A stretch of DNA of 64,000 nt, taken from positions 42,476,509 through 42,540,508 of the forward strand of contig JAQNBH010000009.1 of NCBI GenBank assembly GCA_028752905.1, in the 5' to 3' direction. Source of the stretch: Cladorhizidae sp. MBARI D1340-BT2. Its lineage: Eukaryota; Porifera; Demospongiae; Poecilosclerida; Cladorhizidae. The number at the start of each line of letters is the position of its first letter. The first letter of the stretch is position 1. The position numbers were made by a program, and so were the translations under genes. Of the stretch, positions 1 through 10,300 are shown piece after piece. The notes under the pieces are model-generated. The model was not told the origin of the DNA and searched no databases. It worked only from the letters and a program-made list of their open reading frames with translations.

Positions 1-835
1 ACATCTCAACACAGCCAAGTTGGATGCAGCATCTCAACACAGCCAGGTTGGATGAACATCTCAACACAGTCAGGTTGGATGAACATCTCAACACAGCCAG
101 GTTGGATGTAGCATCTCAACACAGCCAGGTTGGATGCAGCATCTCAAGACAGTCAGGTTGGATGAACATCTCAACACAGCCAGGTTGGATGTGAGCATCT
201 CAACACAGTCAGGTTGGATGAACATCTCAACACAGCCAGGTTGGATGCAGCATCTCATCACAGTCAGGTTGGATGTAGCATCTCAACACAGCCAGGTTGG
301 ATGAACATCTCAACACAGCCAGGTTGGATGCAGCATCTCAACACAGCCAGGTTGGACGTGAGCATCTCAACACAGTCAGGTTGGATGAACACAACACAGT
401 CAGGTTGGAGTAACATCTCAACACAGCCAGGTTGGATGTGAGCATCTCAACACAGTCAGGTTGGATGAGCACAACACAGTCAGGTTGGATGCAGCATCTC
501 AACACAGCCAGGTTGGATGCAGCATCTCATCACAGTCAGGTTGGATGTAGCATCTCAACACAGCCAGGTTGGATGAACATCTCAACACAGCCAGGTTGGA
601 TGCAGCATCTCAACACAGCCAGGTTGGATGTGAGCATCTCAACACAGTCAGGTTGGATGAACACAACACAGTCAGGTTGGATGTAACATCTCAACACAGC
701 CAGGTTGGATGTGAGCATCTCAACACAGTCAGGTTGGATGAGCACAACACAGTCAGGTTGGATGCAGCATCTCAACACAGCCAGGTTGGATGCAGCATCT
801 CAACACAGCTGAACATCTCAACTCATCCAGGTTGT
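1..835. repeat. 27-31 bp minisatellite
   Basis: Tandem units built on CATCTCAACACAGCCAGGTT followed by GGATG and a short variable spacer (CAGC, AA, TGAG, TAGC). About 28 units are visible. The array starts before the window and decays near 835. Short open frames on both strands simply read through the repeat and are not genes. Confidence 0.95.
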
Positions 836-1288
836 GAAGCAGACTGTGTTGAGATGCCACATACATTGGACGTATGTTGACAGGCATCTCTAAATGCTCT
901 CGCCAGTTGAAATTCCTTCTCTGTCGAATTAATCGTTTTTCAGCCTCATGCATACGAAGAAGGAAGTATTAGCAGAAATGTGTTAGTAGGTGCATTCCCT
1001 TTGCTCAACCATCTTGAAGATGAAGGAGTCTACCCTGTGTATGCATCATGCACAGCAGCAGAGGAATGGCCAGACACTTGACTTTTGAGTTGTTGAGATG
1101 TTTCCACTCTAGTCCTGCGGCATGGATAGGAAGATGTGCTGGCTCAGCAATAGCTACACTGTACGTGGTGAGGCTTTTTTTATTTTCAAAAGTTCAAAAG
1201 TGGGCGTGTGTACAATGATTTTCGCCAGGTGTTCATGGCTGGGTCGAGAGTATGGACCTGCAATCTGTTAGGTCAGTGTCATGCATGC
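836..1288. other. intergenic sequence, nothing recognised
   Basis: Unique-looking sequence between the first minisatellite and the hAT relic. No open frame with recognisable protein similarity and no clear splice-bounded exon was seen. Confidence 0.5.
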
Positions 1289-1344
1289 CAGGGTTTCATC
1301 CAAGGGGGGGGGGGGGGGGGGGGAGGGGGGGGAGGGATCAGGGG

Positions 1345-1662
1345 GTTGCCACTCAGGATCTGTGGGTGGGCGTTACGTGCCAGCCAGCAGACACCACCTG
1401 GCTTGATCATCTTTAGTTTGGGGTGGTTGTTGAGTGCCTGCATCTCCTTCAGTGCAGAAAACTTCTTTGGAGAGTAAGTAACTTGGAACATTTTCCAAAC
1501 AGACATAAGTGTTTCAAAGACTTTCTTCGGACTTGGCAAGCATCTAGCAGCTGAAACACAGCAAAGCTGCAGAACATGTGCCCTACAGTGCACAAAGAAT
1601 ATGCTCATGCCAGTGTCCGCATTTGGACTACATTCTTCGTGCCAAAGTAGCAGCCCCATCAT
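1345..1662 (-). pseudogene. hAT transposase fragment, His/Cys to W-L-A region
   Basis: The minus-strand frame includes FVHCRAHVLQLCCVSAA, a segment with SPKKFSALKEMQ, and KMIKPGGVCWLA. The intact hAT protein at 15551-17737 has the equivalent order FIHCHCHLLQLACVQAA, SPKRAECLKEVQ, KVIKPSDTRWLA. The two are homologous but clearly divergent. The frame then runs into the poly-G tract at the element's end, so the C-terminal half, including the dimerisation region, is missing. Confidence 0.8.
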
Positions 1663-2275
1663 ATCCCTGTCCTCTCAGTTTCCTGGCATCAATAAGGTAG
1701 CAGGCCCATCATATCCCTGTCCTCTCAGTTTCCTGGCATCAATAAGGTAGCACGCCCATCATATCCCTGTCCTCTCAGTTTCCTGGCATCAATAAGGTAG
1801 CAGGCCCATCATATCCCTGTCCTCTCAGTTTCCCGGCATCAATAAGGTAGCAGCCCCATCATATCCCTGTCCTCTCAGTTTCCCGGCATCAATAAGGTAG
1901 CAGGCCCATCATATCCCTGTCCTCTCAGTTTCCCGGCAATAAGGTAGCAGGCCCATCATATCCCTGTCCTCTCAGTTTCCCGGCATCAATAAGGTAGCGG
2001 GCCCATCATATCCCTGTCCTCTCAGTTTCCTGGCATCAATAAGGCCCCATCATATCCCTGTCCTCTCAGTTTCCTGGCATCAATAAGGTAGCAGGCCCAT
2101 CATATCCCAGTCCTCTCAGTTTCCTGGCATCAATAAGGTAGCAGGCCCATCATATCCCTGTCCTCTCAGTTTCCCGGCATCAATAAGGCCCCATCATATC
2201 CCTGTCCTCTCAGTTTCCCGGCATCAATAAGGTAGCCCATCATATCCCTGTCCTCTCAGTTTCCCGGCATCAATG
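1640..2275. repeat. 50 bp minisatellite inside the hAT relic
   Basis: About 13 units of 50 bp; a few are shortened to about 40-48 bp by deletions. The core reads CCCATCATATCCCTGTCCTC, then TCAGTTTCCYGGCATCAATAAGG. On the minus strand one unit reads IDA-KLRGQGYDG, the conserved second-motif region of hAT transposases. The repeat therefore grew out of transposase coding sequence. Because 50 is not a multiple of 3, the frame changes in every unit. Confidence 0.9.
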
Positions 2276-2445
2276 CTATTGTCTGCTAGGAAAGCTTTCA
2301 GTGCAGCAAATATTGAAGCAGCATCACATGCAGAAAGGCTAACAAGTCCCAGGAAATGTTCCACTGGATGCAGATTGAAAGCTCCTCAGTTGTTGCTATA
2401 TCTGGCAACTCATCAGCCCAGTATATTGAACAGAGTGCACCTTCT
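2275..2445 (-). pseudogene. hAT transposase fragment, first-Asp region
   Basis: Reading the minus strand with frame changes gives segments such as ADELPDIATTEELSICIQW and FLGLVSLSACDAASIFAALK. These resemble the first catalytic-aspartate region of hAT/ZMYM-like transposases (consensus type ADE-TD--TTEELS, then a region ending in -GLV-L). It runs directly into the 50 bp repeat, which continues the same protein. Frameshifts and loss of the rest of the ORF make it non-functional. Confidence 0.65.
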
Positions 2446-2587
2446 TTAAGAGATTTGAGGATAACCCCTCCCCCCAATCGTGTAATGTGGGTGGCTGCAC
2501 AGTAGCACTGACTAATCTATATATCTGCATACTGTTCCTGCTGAACCCTCCCCCCCTACTCGTTGAAAAATCCTGGATGAAACCCTG

Positions 2588-2912
2588 CTTGATAAAACAA
2601 ACATGAGGGCATTGACCTAGGTTCATGACCTTGCCACAGGTCACTATACTTACCATGTTAGCCTGGCCAAACCCACCTGGCTATCAGAAAAGCCCTACTT
2701 AATTAATATAATATTCTGCTTCACAAGACAAGCTCAAGGGGTGTGGTGGATATCTCTGGGTTTAGAATGTAATGCTATTAGACGGCTTATTCCCTCCTCT
2801 CTCTCTCTCCTCTTTCCCTCTTCCCTCTCTGTCTGTCCTTCTCCCTTGGGGGAACTCTCATGGTCCTATTATTTTTGTGGTTAGGAGGCTCATGGCGTAA
2901 AAGACGCTCCTG
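2588..2912. other. TYW1 5' flank or upstream intron
   Basis: This stretch has a long pyrimidine-rich run (about 2790-2850) but no recognised coding exon. TYW1 proteins normally have 60-80 residues, including a membrane-spanning stretch, before the flavodoxin motif. Such an exon was not found here, so it may lie further upstream or have diverged. Confidence 0.4.
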
Positions 2913-3080
2913 ATGTTGTGCCCCGCCCATATTGCCTTGAGGCTGCTGTATGGCAGTCAGACTGGCACTGCTAAGGTGTTTGCGGAGCAGATGGCCTCAC
3001 TGGCCAATGGAGCTGGTGTGGAGGTCACCCAATGTGCAGACATCAAGGACTGTGATCCTGAAGACACCCTCACGCAGGAG
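2913..3080 (+). CDS. TYW1: TYW1 exon 1 (first recognised exon)
   Basis: Encodes LLYGSQTGTAKVFAEQMAS, the FMN phosphate-binding loop of the flavodoxin domain. It ends in phase 0 at GAG|GTGAGG. An in-frame TAA at 2898 limits upstream extension. The true 5' boundary is either the ATG at 2913 or an acceptor ending at 2941. Confidence 0.85.
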
Positions 3081-4239
3081 GTGAGGGCAGGGGGGGGGGG
3101 GGGGGGGGGGGGAGTACCATGACATAATTATGCCACATGAGGTGAAGGAGAGAGCACTCTCACACAGGTGTGTGTGTGTTGTGTGCGTGTGTGTGCGGGG
3201 GGGGGGGGGGGGGGGGGGGAAGGGGTGAGTGAGCACCCATCATATTGGAGGATGACGTGCTTTTGTGTTTGTCTTAGCTTGTTTCCCTCCCCTGCTCATC
3301 TGTGTCCATCTCTTCGCCATTCTCTCCCCCTATTTGACTTCATCTTTCATTCCTCTTCCTCTCCCTTCCCCCTCCTCCCCGTTCTCATTCCACCTTCGCT
3401 AGGTTTCCCACACAGTCACAGTCTTCGTGATCTCCACCTACACAGATGGTGTTCCTCCAGACTCGGCCAAGTGGTTCTGCCAGTGGTTGAACGAAGCTGT
3501 GGATGATTTCCGCGTCCACAAGCATCTGCTCTCCGAACTTAAATTCGCTGTCTTTGCGCTGGGGGACTCTCTCTATGCCGATCATTATAACTCTACAGGT
3601 AAAAACCTGTTTGACTGGTTGTGCAGGCTCTCCGGGACTCCGGTGTACCCACTGGGATTGGGGGATCAGAATGTTACTCAGAGCACGAGCGGAGGTACAT
3701 ACAAACAAACCAACAAACCAACAGAATGATTGGTTTTGTTGCCCCTAGGTATCGAAGAGGATTTCATCTCCTGGAAGAATGGCTTTGAGCAGAGTGTCTT
3801 CCCTGCTCTCCTGGGGAAGAGGGTGCTGCTAGCCAATGGTGTGCGGGGAAGTGTGGGTTGTGCTTGTGGTGCTGGTGCTGGTTGTAATGAGAAGTCCGAG
3901 TGTGGAGCGAGGTCACGACAGGAGTGCTCCAATGGCAAGCAGAGTTCCTCTCCCATGCTGGAACCGGAGGTGATACTTTCTACATCTTATGTGCCCCTTG
4001 TCTTTTTATCCCCCCCCCCCCGAGTTATTCCTCATGGCGGTTGCCTCCTCCTCTTCCTCCTCCTCCTCCTCCTCCTCCTCCTCCTCCTCTTCCTCCTCTT
4101 CCTCCTCTTCCTCTTCTTCCTCCTCTTCCTCCTCTTCCTCCTCTTCCTCCTCTTCCTCCTCTTCCTCCTCTTCCTCCTCTTCCTCCTCTTCCTCCTCTTC
4201 CTCCTCTTCCTCCTCCTCCTCCTCCTCTTCCTCCTCTTC

Positions 4240-4278
<39 letters not shown>

Positions 4279-4321
4279 TTCCTCCTCTTCCTCCTCTTCC
4301 TCCTCTTCCTCCTCTTCCTCC

Positions 4322-4371
<50 letters not shown>

Positions 4372-7300
4372 CTCCTCCTCCTCCCATCCTCCTCTTACTC
4401 TTCCTCCTCCTCCTCCTCCTCCTCCTTACTTCTCTTACCTCCTCCTTACAGGTCCTGTACGAGACCTCAAGTGATGAAGAAGATGACGAGAGCAGTGAAG
4501 TGGTGGAAGGAAGTACAGGCCACTCCCCTTCACCAGACGGATTGGTTGATCTTGAAGACATTGGGAGTATGATGAGCAAGATGAAGTCAGCCAAGCAACG
4601 TCGCAGGGAGGAAGAGGAGGCTGTGAGGACTGGTAAAGTCCCGCCAAGGGAAATGGTAACCCCCATGCTACGAAAAGCTCTCACTAAGCAAGGTAGGTGT
4701 GCTCTATGTGGACTTTGGTGGGTGTGGTGATTGTGGTCTAGTTTACTTTAATGGAGACTCGATTTCATTAGTTCAAATGGACCACTTTGTCACAATGTTT
4801 GAGAGGTTCAGATTTACTAACTCTAATGGACCACTTTGTCACAATATTTGGGAGGTTCAGATTTACTAACTCAAATGGACCACTTTGTCACAATGTTTGG
4901 GAGGTTCAGATTTACTAACTCTAATGGACCACTTTGTCACAATGTTTGAGAGGTTCAGATTTACTAACTCTAATGACCACTTTGTCACAATGTTTGAGAG
5001 GTTCAGATTTACTACATGTAACTCTAATGGACCACTTTGTCACAATGTTTGAGAGGTTCAGATTTACTAACACAAATGACCACTTTGTCACAATGTTTGA
5101 GAGGTTCAGATTGACTAATTCAAATGGACCACTTTGTCAATGTTTGAGAGGTTCAGATATACTAACTCAAATGGACCACTTTGTCACAATGTTTGAGAGG
5201 TTCAGATTTACTAACTCAAATGGACCACTTTGTCACAATGTTTGAGAGGTTCAGATATACTAACTCTAATGGACCACTTTGTCACAATGTTTGGGAGGTT
5301 CAGATTTACTAACTCTAATGGACCACTTTGTCACAATGTTTGGGAGGTTCAGATTTACTAACTCTAATGGACCACTTTGTCACAATGTTTGAGAGGTTCA
5401 GATTTACTAACTCAAATGACCACTTTGTCACAATGTTTGAGAGGTTCAGATTTACTAACTCTAATGGACACTTTGTCACAATGTTTGAGAGACTGTTCAG
5501 ATTTACTAACTCAAGTGGACCACTTTGTCACAATGTTTGAGAGGTTCAGATTTACTAACTCTAATGGACCACTTTGTCACAATGTTTGGGCGGCTCAGAT
5601 TTACTAACTCTAATGGACCACTTTGTCACAATGTTTGAGAGGTTCAGATTTACTAACTCAAATGGACCACTTTGTCACAATGTTTGAGAGGTTCAACTCA
5701 AATGGACCACTTTGTCACAATGTTTGAGAGGTTCAGATTTACTAACTCTAATGACCACTTTGCCACAATGTTTGAGAGGTTCAGATTCTCTAATGACCAC
5801 TTTGTCACAATGTTTGAGAGGTTCAGATTTACTAACTCAAATGACTACTTTGTCACAATGTTTGAGAGGTTCAGATTTAATAACTCAAATGGACCACTTT
5901 GTCACGATGTTTGAGAGGTTCAGATTTAATAACTCAAATGGACCACTTTGTCACAATGTTTGAGAAGTTCAGATTTACTAACTCAAATGGACCACTTTGT
6001 CACAATGTTTGGGAGGTTCAGATTTACTAACTCAAATGACCACTTTGTCACAATGTTTGAGAGGTTCAGATTTACTAACTCAAATGACCACTTTGCCACA
6101 ATGTTTGGGTGGTTCAGATATACTAACTCTAATGGACCACTTTGTCACAATGTTTGGGAGGTTCAGATTTACTAACTCAAATGACCACTTTGCCACAATG
6201 TTTGGGTGGTTCAGATATACTAACTCTAATGGACCACTTTGTCACAATGTTTGAGAGGTTCAGGTTTACTAACACAAATGGACCACTTTGTCACAATGTT
6301 TGAGAAGTTCAGATTTACTAACTCAAATGGATCACTTTGTCACAATGTTTGGGAGGTTCAGATTTACTAACTCAAATGGACCACTTTGTCACAATGTTTG
6401 GGCAGTTCAGATTGACTAACTCAAATGGACCACTTTGTCACAATGTTTGAGAGATTCAGATTTACTAACTCAAATGGACCACTTTGTCACAATGTTTGGG
6501 AAGTTCAGATTTACTAACTCAAATGGACCACTTTGTCACAATGTTTGAGAGGTTCAGATTGACTAATTCAAATGGACCACTTTGTCACAATGTTTGAGAG
6601 GTTCAGATTTACTAACTCAAATGGACCACTTTGTCACAATGTTTGAGAGGTTCAGATTTACTAACTCAAATGGACCACTTTGTCACAATGTTTGAGAGGT
6701 TCAGATATACTAACTCTAATGGACCACTTTGTCACAATGTTTGGGAGGTTCAGATTTACTAACTCTAATGGACCACTTTGTCACAATGTTTGGGAGGTTC
6801 AGATTTACTAACTCTAATGGACCACTTTGTCACAATGTTTGAGAGGTTCAGATTTACTAACTCAAATGACCACTTTGTCACAATGTTTGAGAGGTTCAGA
6901 TTTACAAACTCTAATGGACACTTTGTCACAATGTTTGAGAGACTGTTCAGATTTACTAACTCAAATGGACCACTTTGTCACAATGTTTGAGCGGTTCAGA
7001 TTTACTAACTCTAATGGACCACTTTGTCACAATGTTTGAGAGGTTCAGGTTTACTAACACAAATGGACCACTTTGTCACAATGTTTGGGAGGTTCAGATT
7101 GACTAACTCAAATGGACCACTTTGTCACAATGTTTGAGAAGTTCAGATTTACTAACTCAAATGGATCACTTTGTCACAATGTTTGGGAGGTTCAGATTTA
7201 CTAACTCAAATGGACCACTTTGTCACAATGTTTGGGCAGTTCAGATTGACTAACTCAAATGGACCACTTTGTCACAATGTTTGAGAGATTCAGATTTACT

Positions 7301-10300
7301 AACTCAAATGGACCACTTTGTCACAATGTTTGGGAAGTTCAGATTTACTAACTCAAATGGACCACTTTGTCACAATGTTTGAGCGGTTCAGATTTACTAA
7401 CTCAAATGGACCACTTTGTCACAATGTTTGAGAGGTTCAGATTTACTAACTCAAATGGACCACTTTGTCACAATGTTTGAGAGGTTCAGATATACTAACT
7501 CTAATGGACCACTTTGTCACAATGTTTGGGAGGTTCAGATTTACTAACTCTAATGGACCACTTTGTCACAATGTTTGGGAGGTTCAGATTTACTAACTCT
7601 AATGGACCACTTTGTCACAATGTTTGAGAGGTTCAGATTTACTAACTCAAATGACCACTTTGTCACAATGTTTGAGAGGTTCAGATTTACAAACTCTAAT
7701 GGACACTTTGTCACAATGTTTGAGAGACTGTTCAGATTTACTAACTCAAATGGACCACTTTGTCACAATGTTTGAGAGGTTCAGATTTACTAACTCTAAT
7801 GGACCACTTTGTCACAATGTTTGAGAGGTTCAGATTCTCTAATGGACCACTTTGTCACAATGTTTGAGAGGTTCAGATTTACTAACTCTAATGACCACTT
7901 TGCCACAATGTTTGAGAGGTTCAGATTCTCTAATGGACCACTTTGTCACAATGTTTGAGAGGGTCAGATTTACTAACTCTTGCCACAATGTTTGAGAGGT
8001 TCAGATTCTCTAATGGACCACTTTGTCACAATGTTTGAGAGGTTCAGATTTACTAACTCTAATGACCACTTTGCCACAATGTTTGAGAGGTTCAGATTCT
8101 CTAATGGACCACTTTGTCACAATGTTTGAGAGGTTCAGATTTACTAACTCAAATGACCACTTTGCCACAATGTTTGGGTGGTTCAGATATACTAACTCTA
8201 ATGGACCACTTTGTCACAATGTTTGAGAGGTTCAGGTTTACTAACACAAATGGACCACTTTGTCACAATGTTTGAGAAGTTCAGATTTACTAACTCAAAT
8301 GGACCACTTTGTCACAATATTTGGGAGGTTCAGATTTACTAACTCAAATGGACCACTTTGTCACAATGTTTGGGAGGTTCAGATTTACTAACTCTAATGG
8401 ACCACTTTGTCACAATGTTTGAGAGGTTCAGATTTACTAACTCAAATGGACCACTTTGTCACAATGTTTGGGCAGTTCAGATTTACTAACTCAAATGGAC
8501 CACTTTGTCACAATGTTTGAGAGGTTCAGGTTTTTCACGGGCAGGCTGTATCATAGAAGTGTTTGTGTGATGGAGTGTGTGCATGCACGTGCTATATGGA
8601 AGTTCCATTTATAATCATGTGGGTGTGGTTAACAATGTGCTACAAGCACGTGCTAATAAGTTTGTTCATTTTTACTTTTTCTTAACAGTGAAGGATCCTA
8701 TTCCAGTGTTAACTAAGTTTGTTTTAAATTTTAACAAGGATATCGTATTGTGGGGTCCCATTCCGGTGTCAAACTGTGTCGCTGGACCAAATCCATGCTG
8801 AGAGGACGTGGTGGCTGCTACAAGCACACATTCTACGGTATCGAGAGCCATCGCTGCATGGAGACCACTCCCAGTTTGGCCTGCGCTAACAAGTGTGTGT
8901 TCTGCTGGAGGTGCGTATAATTACTTTGTAATGAGGCCACTCTCCCTTATTGATGACGTGGTGTGGTTACCTAGACACCACACGAACCCAGTGGGGACCG
9001 AGTGGAGATGGAAGATGGACGACCCTCAGACTATCTTGGAAGGAGCACTGGACAGCCACTACAAGATGGTAAAGGAGTTCAAAGGTCAGTAAGACAACAT
9101 GATTGAGAAAGTAAGCGTAACAAACTTTCCTTTATCAGCTTAAATTTTTTTTGGAAACCTGTTTCACAACTTGCTCCAAGTTCCCCAAGCTGATGATGTG
9201 GTTGCCATGCTCGTTTTACATGTACTGTACGACTAGACGAGTACTGGTCGAAGGTTCGTTGATGTTGATGGGTGTGTCCTTCTTGTTCTCATCCAGTTAA
9301 TATTATACTTGTGTTTGATGATCTGTGGTGCTCCTAAGCGCTGTGCAGGTTGGGTGACCGTGTTGACTGCGAGCTCTTTGTCTCTTTGCTTGTGGAAAAA
9401 TAGTGTGAGGGTAGAGGGAATGAGAGATGTGCCCATCATCTCTGATGCACGAGGTTCTTGTAACCCTCTGTGCCCATCATCTCTGATGCATGAAGTTCTT
9501 GTAACCCTCTGTGCCCATCATCTCTGATGCACGAGGTTCTTGTAACCCTCTGTGCCCATCATCTCTGATGCACGAGGTTCTTGTAACCCTCTGTGCCCAT
9601 CATCTCTGATGCGAGGTTCTTGTAACCCTCTGTGCCCATCATCTCTGATGCACGAGGTTCTTGTAACCCTCTGTGCCCATCATCTCTGATGAAGTTCTTG
9701 TAACCCTCTGTGCCCATCATCTCTGATGAAGTTCTTGTAATCCTCTGTGCCCATCATCTCTGATGCACGAGGTTCTTGTAACCCTCTGTGCCCATCATCT
9801 CTGATGACGAGGTTCTTGTAACCCTCTGTGCCCATCATCTCTGATGCACGAGGTTCTTGTAACCCTCTGTGCCCATCATCTCTGATGCATGAAGTTCTTG
9901 TAACCCTCTGTGCCCATCATCTCTGATGCACGAGGTTCTTGTAACCCTCTGTGCCCATCATCTCTGATGCACGAGGTTCTTGTAACCCTCTGTGCCCATC
10001 ATCTCTGATGACGAGGTTCTTGTAACCCTCTGTGCCCATCATCTCTGATGCATGAAGTTCTTGTAACCCTCTGTGCCCATCATGTTGATGCACGAGGTTC
10101 TTGTAACCCTCTGTGCCCATCATCTCTGATGCGAGGTTCTTGTAACCCTCTGTGCCCATCATCTCTGATACACGAGGTTCTTGTAACCCTCTGTGCCCAT
10201 CATCTCTGATGCACAAGGTTCTTGTAACCCTCTGTGCCCATCATCTCGATGCATGAGGTTCTTGTAACCCTCTGTGCCCATCATCTCTGATGCACGAGGT

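Larger units (their letters stand above)
1289..2587 (-). mobile_element. hAT-type DNA transposon relic
   Basis: The two ends are perfect 14 bp inverted repeats: CAGGGTTTCATCCA at 1289 and its complement TGGATGAAACCCTG ending at 2587. Just inside both ends are G-rich (left) and C-rich (right) runs, as is common in metazoan hAT elements. Minus-strand translation gives hAT transposase segments in the correct order, separated by a 50 bp minisatellite. The flanking 8-mers (ATGCATGC and CTTGATAA) do not match, so no target duplication survives. Confidence 0.8.

Noticed and set aside
1..835. Overlapping ORFs with repeated STQPGWM/HLNTARLD peptides
   Set aside because: They are read-through of a 27-31 bp tandem repeat, with no start context or splice structure.
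3989..4684. Very long open frames (poly-Ser, poly-Pro, poly-Leu, Gly/Arg-rich) on both strands
   Set aside because: They translate the CTC/CTT microsatellite in TYW1 intron 3; any frame of such a tract is open.
4934..8226. Series of 70-103 codon frames with SQCLRGSDLLT or HFVTMFERFRFTNSN
   Set aside because: Translations of the 49 bp intronic satellite; the frame is lost every one to three units.
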